Of a stretch of DNA of 64,000 nt, positions 30,185 through 39,274 are shown one piece after another. The position numbers were made by a program, and so were the translations under genes. Positions within the stretch are counted from its first letter, which is position 1, and every line of letters begins with the position of its first letter. The notes beneath the pieces are model-generated. The model saw only the letters and a program-made list of their open reading frames with translations. It made no database searches and was not told the DNA's origin. This DNA comes from Sabellastarte sp. h YS-2021 (lineage: Eukaryota > Annelida > Polychaeta > Sabellida > Sabellidae), in the NCBI GenBank assembly GCA_964017235.1, contig OZ024933.1, positions 64,834,255-64,898,254 of the forward strand, in the 5' to 3' direction.

Positions 30185-30600
30185 TTATATGCTAAAGTAG
30201 GAAAACCTTGTTGAAGAGATAAAAATTTTAGCTTGAAACAAGCAAGAGTTGGGTCAGAATGAACATCATCAGGTAAATCATTCCAAACTGTGGGGGTAGC
30301 AAAAGCAAAGATGTGACCAAAGTGTGTTTTTGTATTTTATGATGTACAGGTGGGTAGGATAGAGGAACTTCCAGGAATCTTTTATCTGGACGGTTGTATG
30401 CCATACCTTCCACACTGAATAGACAAAAAGAGAACCATAATAACTGAAGTATGACCCGTGTGAAGAAACTTATAAACCAAAGTGGCTGTTTTGAATATAC
30501 AGTGAAATTTAACTGGCAAACAATGGAGTTGTTTGAGAATAGGAGATGCCCGTGTGTATCTATTACAGTTTACAGTCCTAGCAAGTGTATTTTGACGTTG
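30185..30600 (-). pseudogene. L2-like LINE fragment, 3' end of ORF2, decayed
   Basis: The minus strand shows LHCLPVKFHCIFKTATLVYK, then a frameshift, then [18 protein letters not shown]. These align with the C-terminus of the L2 ORF at 54229-55464 ([30 protein letters not shown]). Stops and frameshifts show it is dead. Confidence 0.75.
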
Positions 30601-31690
30601 TGTCTAAAATAGTCTGGCTGGATTCATAATACAATAACAAATTTTCTAGAATCACAGCTGTCCTTAAGGACCCCTAAGACACTGACTCTGGTTTTACAAA
30701 GAATTTCAGTTCCTACCTTATTTAAGTATCATGCATCCTACAGCACCAGATGCAGCATATGTGATAGGGAGTACCTAAAGGTTACACTGCTCATGTCTTC
30801 AGTTTACAAATCAAAAAAGAGAACTTGAGCAACAGCTTTCCACATATATTGCTCAAAGTTTATAGAATGAGCTCTGTGGTGATATCTGAACTGCAGTTTA
30901 ACAGTTGTTTTTCAGGTGCTAATTGAAGACATATGTCTTTGGTAAAGCTTACCCTCAATAGCACTTCCATCCCCCTAGCCTCTCTAGTGTTGATCTGGGG
31001 CAAATTTCACGAAAGGTCTCAGCCGTTTCTCAGGCTGAATTACAGGAACATTTATTCTTGAGTCTATGATCTCAGTCTTGATGTATTTCACAAAAGGTCT
31101 GAGTCTCAGCTTTGCCTGAGCTAATGGTTCAAATGCTGAGACTGGTAGGTAGTGGGCTTAAGTTTTGTAAACAGAGGCTCAAATATGGCTACCATAATTA
31201 GTTCTCCACTTCGGAATTTAAAATGGCTGAAAATAAGGTACAAGTATATAAAACAACCTCCTGAAGTAGTCTTTAGGTGTTTTTACATTTTTACAAGGTT
31301 TCCCATAGGAAACTAGCATTTGACCAGAGATATTATATGCTGAACAAGGAACATATATGTCATCAGCAGAATATCTTGACAACAAAAAAATGGTCACGTG
31401 ACACAAAAAACCACTGTGGTTATTCAGTAAGCTGGGTCTCAACTGAGACCCCTTCTGTGAAAACCGTTTGAGACAAAAACTTAGCTGAGCCAAAAGGCTC
31501 AGATTTGAGCTAGTGCCTCATCCTGACACTGGGCTAAGTGTGAGACCTTTAATGAAATCTGCCCCTGCTATGTCCCTGGATTCTGAATTTTTCTTGCTCT
31601 CACAGTGGAATTAGCATCTTAGAGTATGCCATATGATGGAGAGTAAGCACTATAATGTACTTATTACATTAGTATTATTTTCTTTTGGAC
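30601..31690 (+). pseudogene. Old L2-like LINE fragment, plus strand, split by a MITE
   Basis: Before the MITE, SVYKSKKRT and SLTVVFQVLIEDICLW correspond to the C-terminus of the 54-kb L2. After it, CCCCTGCTATGTCCCTGG, then GCATCTTAGAGTATGCCA and a TAAGCACTATAA block, match the 3' UTR of the same L2 (CCCCTGCAATGTCCCTG, GCGTCTTAGAGTCTATCA). The break at 30997-31565 is a later insertion. Confidence 0.68.
30997..31565. mobile_element. MITE with GGGGCAAATTTCACGAAAGG-type termini
   Basis: The left end GGGGCAAATTTCACGAAAGG, then TCTCAG, faces TGTGAGACCTTTAATGAAAT, then CTGCCCC. Internal copies of TTTCACAAAAGGTCTGAG also occur. The centre (TGGTCACGTGACACAAAAAA, CCACTGTGGTTATT) matches, inverted, the centre of 37330-37885, so both are one family. 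Insertion is into an old L2 3' UTR. Confidence 0.75.
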
Positions 31691-32301
31691 ATTAGTACAA
31701 CTCAATCAATTTCTAGAGCTGAAGTAACAAATCCAAAAATTTTCAATGGTCCATGATTCAATGTATATTAATCAGGGTATTTCAGGTTAGGGCACAGTAT
31801 AGGTACAATATATGAGTACATTGTATGATAGTTGTGATTCCAGCTATGAGAGAATTAAATGAGAAATAAACACAGCTTTTAATGATCTTCATGGAAACAC
31901 AGTCATCAGCCAATTCTAACTTTTTAGGTGGTTTTTAAGGATTATGATACAATTGTACTTGAACATAGTGAAGTCTGTTTGGGATATCAATATAATGACA
32001 TCAGAAATACACACAGTTTTGTGTGGAGTTCAAAGTTATTGCTCCCAGAAGTGAAAAAATAATAAAAACATGCTTGTATATAGTACACTGTTATGTACAC
32101 ATGGAGGCCATATAATCTAAAAACTAAAACAAATTAACAATAAAAATGTACATTGTGTACTTAATTTAGTTGCTGAAAATTCTTCTGTAACTTCGTACAA
32201 TGGACTGAGGTTTATTTGTCCTTTCTAAATGATGAATTGACATTATAACAGGTATGATTAAAACAGGGTCCATATAATTATGGTATAGTGTCAGACTGTA
32301 T

Positions 32302-32417
32302 GTTAATGGCCCAGTAAGTGTCTAATATTTGAAAATAATGGATTGTTTATGAAGTCCCAAAGGGACCGAGTTAGCAATCCATTATTTTAAACGTCGGACA
32401 CTAACAAGGCTATTAAC
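32302..32417. mobile_element. 116-bp hairpin MITE
   Basis: GTTAATGGCCCAGTAAGTGT faces ACACTAACAAGGCTATTAAC, and AAAATAATGGATTG faces CAATCCATTATTTT, leaving a loop of about 30 bases containing TCCCAAAGGGA. Nearly the whole element is an imperfect inverted repeat. No open frame. Confidence 0.6.
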
Positions 32418-32496
32418 CTATTTAAATTACGCACCTCCCTTAATTTCTTATTTTAAAAATGTTCTTTAACATCCTTGCTTTTCATTCCTATATTTC

Positions 32497-32700
32497 GGGG
32501 GGCCACGGTGGCAGAGTGGTAACACTCTCGCCTCCCACCTCTGAGGCCGGGGTTCGGTTCCCGGCATGGCCTCAAGTGGGAAAGCTGGTAGTTGCTTGCT
32601 GTTGGTCAGAAGTTTACAGTACAGAACCCTTCCAACTACCCGTCGTGATATGACCTGTACAGTGTTGAAAGCGACGTAAAACCCCAGATAAACAAACAAA
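32497..32700 (+). repeat. tRNA-derived SINE (family I) with perfect TSD
   Basis: The full tRNA head (GGGGCCACGGTGGCAGAGTG, then B box GGTTCGGTTCCC) and tail (AACAAACAAA) are present. The middle lacks about 35 bases found in other copies (the ACTATATGTACTGG block). CATTCCTATATTTC is duplicated at 32483-32496 and 32701-32714. Confidence 0.93.
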
Positions 32701-33497
32701 CATTCCTATATTTCTGGTGCGTACTTCTGGGTTTTCATGATCATTTTAGTTGAAATAAATGTGAAAGGTTTTGTTCAGAAATGTATAAAAAAGGCTTCTG
32801 TATATGGTCAAAATCACAGAGCAGAATTATTGCCTATTAGTGAAAAACTCCCAAGTGTAATTTTAGAATAAATGCCTCTTTTTCTAGTCACAACCTTTTT
32901 TCACACAATTTAAACCATACTCCAAACTTACTGAAAATGAAACCAATTCCAACAAGTTTTCTAATGTCCAAAAATGTGTATATTTTGTAATTTGCAAGGT
33001 GTTCTGGTGAATATTTCTTCATTATATCTTTGTACAGTTTTGGAAAAATGGACCTGTCTTTAAAATCCAACATAATGTCACATAGTTTCATAAAGTGCAG
33101 GAGAAGCCTGCTTTTGGATCCATGCTAAAGGTTGCCTTAGATATTTTAAACTGTTGAAAAGCTGTCATTGTGGAAACACCTAAACATTTTAGCCCAGGGA
33201 GGGTTAAACGTATGTGTTTTAGATTCAATCGGATGATAAAGTTTGCATTCATACCTTATCTGTTCATACTGACAATAATACTGTACAAACCAATTTGAGA
33301 CAATTTTTATTTTGAAGAATTTGAAAAGGACAATTTGAAACAAGAGCACTTGATAAACACATACCTCTGTTAGGGTCCATCAGCAGATTTAATATGACCT
33401 GTGAGAAAGTGATTAAAGAATCAAGGTACCATACAGCACCAATATGTTGAATGATATTGAAATCTAAATAAAAATTTTGTATTTCTTTTACTTGTAG

Positions 33498-33615
33498 GAG
33501 GGGCTTTGGTTCTACAGAAGGGGGGGGGGGGGCTTTAGTCCTACAGAGGGGGCTTTGGTCAGGGGGTGGGGTGTTATGCCCTACTCGGGTAGACCAGGGG
33601 GGCTTATGTCCTACA
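33498..33615. repeat. G-rich short tandem repeat
   Basis: About four imperfect repeats of GGGGGGCTTTRGTCCTACAG with a run of 14 or more G. No coding. It is bounded on the right by an L2 fragment. Confidence 0.6.
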
Positions 33616-33635
33616 CTCGAAGTTTACATGCTAAG

Positions 33636-34035
33636 GTGGGAAGGCCTTATCAAAGAGATAAGATTTTAGTTTTTTCCTGAAACAGGCAAGAGCTGGAGCA
33701 GAACAAACATCATCAGGCAGATCATTCCAGAGTGTGGGAGCATCGAAAGCAAAACTGTGACCCAAGGGTTTTTTTTTAATTTGTGTACAGATTGGTAGAA
33801 TGGAAGAACCTCCAGAAACCTTTTATGTGGATGGTTGTATCTTGTGCCATATCTTCCACAACGAATAGACAGATAAGGGCTGAAATAGTTTGGGTGACCA
33901 CTGTGAAGAAACTTATAAACCAAAGTGGCTGTTTTGAAAATACACCAAAATTCAACTGGCAACCAATGAAATTTTTTTGCGAATAGGAATAGCCTGTGAG
34001 TATCTATTGCAATTTGTGACAATCCTTGAAGATAC
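33636..34035 (-). pseudogene. L2-like LINE fragment, 3' end of ORF2
   Basis: The minus strand reads KFHWLPVEFWCIFKTATLVY, then [16 protein letters not shown], then after one frameshift [13 protein letters not shown]. It is the same region as the 54-kb L2 ORF and is clearly related. 5'-truncated and frameshifted. Confidence 0.8.
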
Positions 34036-34039
34036 GAGT

Positions 34040-34805
34040 TGACTAACTTGAATGTACCAGTTAGTTAACTTGAATATACAACTTAGGTAACTGGAATATA
34101 CCAGTTAGCTAACTTGAACGTACCAGTTAGTAACTGGAATGTAGGAGTTAGTGACTTGAATATTCCAGTTACTAACTTATATATTCAAGTTAGCTAACTT
34201 GTATATTCCTGTTAGTAACTCGTACATTCAAGTTAAGTAACTCCTATATTCCAGTTAGCTAAATGGCATATTCCAGTTAACTAACTGGTATATTCCAGTT
34301 ACTAACTTGTATATTCCAGTTATTAAATAGTATATTCCAGTTAGCTAACTCGTATATTCAAGTTACTAAGATATATATTCAAGTTAGCTAACTCGTATAT
34401 TCAAGTTAGCTAACTGTTATATTCAAGTTAACTAACGGGTATATTCCAGTTACTAACTTATATATTCCAGTTACTAACTCATATATTCAAGTTAGTTAAC
34501 TCGTATATTCAAGTTAGTTAACTCACATATTTTAGTTAGTTAACTGGAATATTCAAGCTAGTAAGTCATATATTTCAGTTAGTAACATGAATATTCAAGT
34601 TACTAACTTGTATATATTCCAGTTACTAACTGGTATATTCCAGTCACCTAAGTTGTATGTTCAGGTTAGCTAACTGGTACATTCAAGTTAGTTAACTCAT
34701 ATGTTTAAGTTAGTAACTGGTAAATTCCAGTTATTAACTCATATATTCTAGTTACTAACTGGTATATTCAAGTTAACCAACTGGTATATTCAAGTTAGTA
34801 AAATA
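34040..34805. repeat. 760-bp array of GTTAGTTAACT / GTATATTC palindromic units
   Basis: More than 30 copies of ARGTTAGNTAACT or CAGTTACTAACT alternate with a GTATATTC spacer at about 20-23 bp. GTTAGTTAAC is itself palindromic and units occur in both orientations, so the array can fold many ways. No open frame is maintained. It lies next to an L2 fragment at left and an inverted-repeat element at right. Confidence 0.85.
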
Positions 34806-35039
34806 AAAAAGTTTGGCAGTCCAGAGCTTCTGTAGTTTGGGGCTAAATCATTTTGTCTTAAATGACAAGGTAAAATTAAATTTCTGTTGAGTTAAAATAT
34901 GATGAAACTCAAAATTAAATTAATTTCTAAACTTTTATTTCTGTTACATGCCATTTTAACCCCATCCACCGTTTTAAATGTCAGTCTGCCATTTTAAACA
35001 GCAGGCAGCTGTTTTAAATGGCTCAGCCAACTGGATGAG

Positions 35040-35300
35040 AGAAGTATACCTACTCTGGTGTTTGAAGTTCCTCCAGTGGTACACATGGTGAAACAATGTT
35101 GACTGTGTATTGAAATAAAAAAAGAACAACCATAGAACTAATTTAGTGAAAGCCCCATATGGTATGCACACCAAAGGAAACATTGCAAAGATTGTCTAGG
35201 TTGATCATTTGGTACAAGGTGTTAAATTACTGAATTAATAAATTGGTTTTAAGTTACGGGGTTTTATAATAGATAATTGCCTCGTGGCACTACCATTATG
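35040..35300 (-). repeat. Dispersed repeat shared with 15595-15830
   Basis: The reverse complement of this stretch aligns along its length with 15595-15830, for example GTGTGCATACCATATGGGGC and AACCAATTTATTAATTCA. A CCCTTTCAGGGCCTCAGGCC hairpin lies just to its right near 35320. Confidence 0.65.
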
Positions 35301-35554
35301 TAAAATTAATGACCCTTCGGCCCTTTCAGGGCCTCAGGCCATTAAGTTTACATAATGGAGCCCCACTTGGCCATTATCTATATAATAACTACTACATATT
35401 GATATAATTATATTGCTATTTAGTGTTTCGTATTTTTTTTTAGTTTATAAGCCTAAATGACAAATAATGGAAGGAAATTTAATAATTTTCATTAAACATT
35501 AAACATACATCCCACAGAACACAAACAATAATCAAATAACTAACAAATAGTTAT

Positions 35555-36031
35555 TTTTGTTTATTTGGGGTTTTACGTCGCTTTCAACACTGTACAGGGG
35601 CCACGGTGGCAGAGTGGTAACACTCTCGCCTCCCACCTCTGCGGCTGGGGATCGATCCCCGTCATGGCCGTAAGTGGGAAAGCTGGTAGTTGCTTGCCGT
35701 TGGTCGGCAGTTTACAGTACACAACCCTAGCGAACTCTATGTACTGGTTTCCTCTGCCCTTCCAACTACCCGTCGTGATATGACCTGTACAGTGTTGAAA
35801 GCGACGTAAAACCCCAAATAAACAAAAATCAACACTGTACAGGTCATATCACGACGGGTAGTTTGAAGGGCAGAGGAAACCAGTACATATAGTTCGCTAG
35901 GGTTCTGTACTGTAAACTGCCGACCAACAGCAAGCAACTACCAGCTTTCCCACTTACGGCCATGACGGGGATCGAACCCCGGCCGCAGAGGTGGGAGGCG
36001 AGAGTGTTACCACTCTGCCACCGTGGCCCCT
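35555..36031 (-). repeat. tRNA-derived SINE (family I), minus strand, split by a second SINE
   Basis: Its tail (TTGTTTATTTGGGGTTTTAC) is at 35556-35598 and the rest, up to the tRNA head (CCACCGTGGCCCC), is at 35844-36030. The two halves join perfectly across the inserted SINE. The outer duplication ACAAATAGTTAT is at 35543-35554 and 36032-36043. Confidence 0.92.
35599..35828 (+). repeat. tRNA-derived SINE (family I), plus strand, inserted into another SINE
   Basis: Complete from GGCCACGGTGGCAGAGTGG (A box) through GGGATCGATCCCCG (B box) to AATAAACAAAAA. It is flanked by the 15-bp duplication TCAACACTGTACAGG at 35584-35598 and 35829-35843, which is sequence of the host SINE. Confidence 0.95.
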
Positions 36032-36399
36032 ACAAATAGTTATAGGAAGAACAAATGTTAAAATGGCTGGGTGCTGGAGTCCGCCGTTTTACATGGCTCA
36101 GCCATTTAGAACCCTTATTAAACCTAGTGAATGTAAATGGCAGGGTCTGCCCTTTAAAACAGAGGACCCTGCCATTTCAAATGGCTTAGGGGTCAAAATG
36201 GCAGTGAACATTTCCAATGAAATACACATTTTATGTATCTGCCACATAAAAATCGTTAAAATTTAAATGAACTTTTATCAGTTATACAGATGTCCTAGGT
36301 CGATAGTAGCTGTGGGATTGAAAAAAGTATAAGCTTAAAAGAATTATCTAGAGAGTCTAGTGCTATTTTTAACATAATATTTGCATCTTATGTACTGTA

Positions 36400-36637
36400 T
36401 TTATTTATTTGGGATTTTACGTTGCTTTCAACACTGTACAGGTCATATTACGACGGGTAGTTGGAAGGGCAGAGGAAACCAGTACATACAGTTCTTTAGG
36501 GTTCTGTACTGTAAACTGCCGAGTGCCGACCAACGGCAAGCACCTACCAGCTTTCCCACTTGAGGTCGTGCTGGGGATCGAACCCCGGCCTCAGAGGTGG
36601 GAGGCGAGAGTGTTACCACTCTGCCACCGTGGCCCCC
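36400..36637 (-). repeat. tRNA-derived SINE (family I), minus strand
   Basis: Full-length, tail to head, with the B box as GGGATCGAACCCCG. It is flanked by TTATGTACTGTA (36388-36399) and TTATGTATTGTA (36638-36649), a 12-bp duplication with one mismatch. A small GCCGAGT duplication occurs in the body. Confidence 0.92.
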
Positions 36638-36788
36638 TTATGTATTGTAAAATGAAGTATGCTTAGTATGGTCTAACAGTCATCATAATAAAGTAAAATG
36701 TCCTCATAATAATAATTATGTATATTTTGGTTTACAGTTTAATATTACCCTGGTACATATTTACAACCATTGAATATCAAATTTCATT

Positions 36789-36912
36789 TCACATATTTAC
36801 TGAAAGTCAAACTGGTGAAATGACACAGGTCATAAATCAGTAAATACACATATTTACTGAAAATTTCGGTAAATATGCGTATTTACAGATTTCACATATT
36901 TACTGTAACATA
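36789..36912. repeat. Palindromic ATATTTACTG repeats
   Basis: CACATATTTACTG and CAGTAAATACACATATTTAC recur in both orientations about six times. This is a small example of the palindromic-unit arrays seen elsewhere. No coding. Confidence 0.45.
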
Positions 36913-37329
36913 CACAACAGGTGACACATGCATCAACAATAATAATAAAAATAATAATCATACTGAAACATTTACCAACTAGTTGGTGAAAAATACCTGT
37001 AATTTACCAGGGATGCCAGACAATATAGTAAGCAGATGGGTATTCTAAGGACATAATAGTATACATTCTATACATACAAGAAATCCCACTGAAATGAGTT
37101 AACAGTTTTTAACTGTTACTTTACTGAACATGAAATTAATTCCAACTTTCTTTATTGTTTTGCAATTAAACACAAGTTTAATTCTAATTCTTTAATTCAG
37201 ATATTAACGTGTACATAGGTATTATAATTTATTAAAACACAAGTTGTTGCATGAAGGTCAGAGTGAAGTGTGTGGGAATCTCTTCATATTTTAATCTCCA
37301 AGGTATATTATAACAACATACAGGATATC

Positions 37330-37885
37330 TGGGCTGGTATTCACGAAGAGTCTTAGACTTAGCCAGGTCTTTTGTCTCAGCTAAGTTTTGTCTTAAAACC
37401 GTATTCACAAAGGATGACTTAGTTAAGTCCAAGATTACCAAATAACCACAGTGGTTTTCTGTGTCATGTGACCTTTCTTTTCTATTCAAACTATACTGTT
37501 GGTGATATATATATCCTTCATTTAATGCATTTTATCTAAGGAAAAGTGCTGTTTTGAAAATGGAAAACCTTGTTACCACACATAAACTTCCAAAGACTGC
37601 TTTAGTGAGATGTTCTGTATAATTATACTTTATTTACAGCCATTTCAAATTTTGAAGTGGAGAAAAGTTTATGGCAGCCATATTTAAGTCCTCTTTACAA
37701 AATTTAAGCCCACTACTAACCAGTCTTAAAGTTGAGCCCTTGGCTAAGCCTAAGACCATTCTTACATTCTTTGTGAATACCACTAAGCCTAAGACAAAAG
37801 TCTTAGCAGGTTTTGGGCAGAAACTTGAGACAAAAGTCTCAACTTTAAGCCTAACCCCTGGCTAAGACCTTTCGTGAACACGGGG
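37330..37885. mobile_element. MITE related to 30997-31565
   Basis: The left end GTATTCACGAAGAGTCTTAG faces CTAAGACCTTTCGTGAACAC at the right. Internal AAGTCCAAGATTACC and CCACAGTGGTTTTCTGTGTC match, inverted, the centre of the 31-kb copy. It is followed by a G-rich simple repeat at 37884-37912. Confidence 0.7.
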
Positions 37886-38979
37886 TGGGGGTGGGGGGGG
37901 GGGTGGGGGTAGGTCACTGACACTTTAAGATAATGAGAGGGATCTGGAAAACCTTACTAGCCTGGATAATGACTCTAAAACATTTAACATCCACAACATT
38001 TATAACCTTTATTCAGGTTTAGTTTTGTTGGAGGGAAAATAAAAAAAATGGAAAGTAAAATGTGCTTTGGACATAAAATATAACAATTCTTTGTGCACCA
38101 ACTAACCAGTTTTATTAGAAATTCTTACAGAAGAACTTGTCAGCACTTTTTGTTCATGAAGCATGACAAATTGCCATCTCTCATTGAATCTACTCTTCAG
38201 ACAAAGATCGACAGAAAGCTAGTAGCTGTACATGGGAATTTGTGATAATTCATGGTGGGTCCAATCCCTCATTGTCAAGTACAATGGCACAACACCTAAC
38301 CCCTTTTCAACTTTAGCAGTCAATATTAATAAAAACGAGTAAATACTATGATAAAACCCAGCTAGTTCATTAAGGTAAATGAAATGGGACTTCTACTTGT
38401 CAACCAGAAACAAGAATTCTTACCATAGCTTTGAAGTTAAAATATAGATGAATAATGTACATAACCAGACATTTTTAAAATGAGCTGTGACAAGATTTTG
38501 ACTGGGCTCAATTAAGTATTGTTTCACATGTGTACAGAATCTTTTTAATGTGATATTGTCAAATATAGTTATTGTGAAACATGTGGCTGTGTTGACATTC
38601 AACATTCAATATCTGGATATTAAAGTAAACTTTGAATATATTGATATACCGAAAAATTGTGATGAAAAAAAACAATTACCTGGAATACTGATATGTATTT
38701 CTACTAATTTATTTAAAACAATAAACTGACAAGGAAACTTAATAATTTTACATAAATTAGCCTTATAAAACCAAACATATCTAAAGTGTTGGAAACATAT
38801 CAAACATATCTACTGTAATGTGTTTTCTATAATCAAATATTATTTTTAAAATTTTTGTATGGTTTCCTTCATTTAAAAATCAAGAAAAGGAACGGATGGT
38901 TGTAGACCTCCTTCAAGAGGCATACAGTTCATTAATTTTTCCTGACTGAAAGTTTAACTGATTGTTAATCTTATTTACA

Positions 38980-39274
38980 ATGAAGAGATCCATCCTTCTT
39001 GTGTTTATTGTTCTAACAATACCATCAGAGTGTGTAGAAAGGAATAGAATCTCACTTCATTGCGAGGATGACTATGAAATGAAGAATCCACTGACAGTTA
39101 CAGTAGCCTCCAGTGTGAAGGAATGCGGTGTTCAATGTTTCAGCAGTTCTTCTTGTTATACATTTTCATACAGACAAACCACCAAACAGTGTCTTCATGA
39201 CGGCAACAAGTTTAGACATGATGACCTGGTAACAGTTGCCAAGGGAAGTGTATATTGTGCAACATCTGATAAAG
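38980..39274 (+). CDS. Gene 2 exon 1: signal peptide and PAN/apple-like domain
   Basis: Begins [20 protein letters not shown]. The donor is G|GTAAAG in phase 1. Cysteine spacing [16 protein letters not shown] is typical of the PAN/apple core. If not spliced, the frame stops within about 15 codons. Confidence 0.8.

Larger units (their letters stand above)
34949..36203. mobile_element. Foldback-type element with TGCCATTTTAACCCC ends, invaded by SINEs
   Basis: The left end TGCCATTTTAACCCC (34949-34963) faces GGGGTCAAAATGGCA (36189-36203). The arms contain further inverted pairs such as TTTTAAATGGCTCAGCC at left and CATGGCTCAGCCATTTAG at right. The interior includes the dispersed repeat at 35040-35300 and a nested pair of SINEs. 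The arms are short and diverged, so boundaries are tentative. Confidence 0.5.

Noticed and set aside
32497..32570. tRNA gene
   Set aside because: A and B boxes are good but the cloverleaf does not close. The sequence continues into a repeated body with target duplications, so it is a SINE head.
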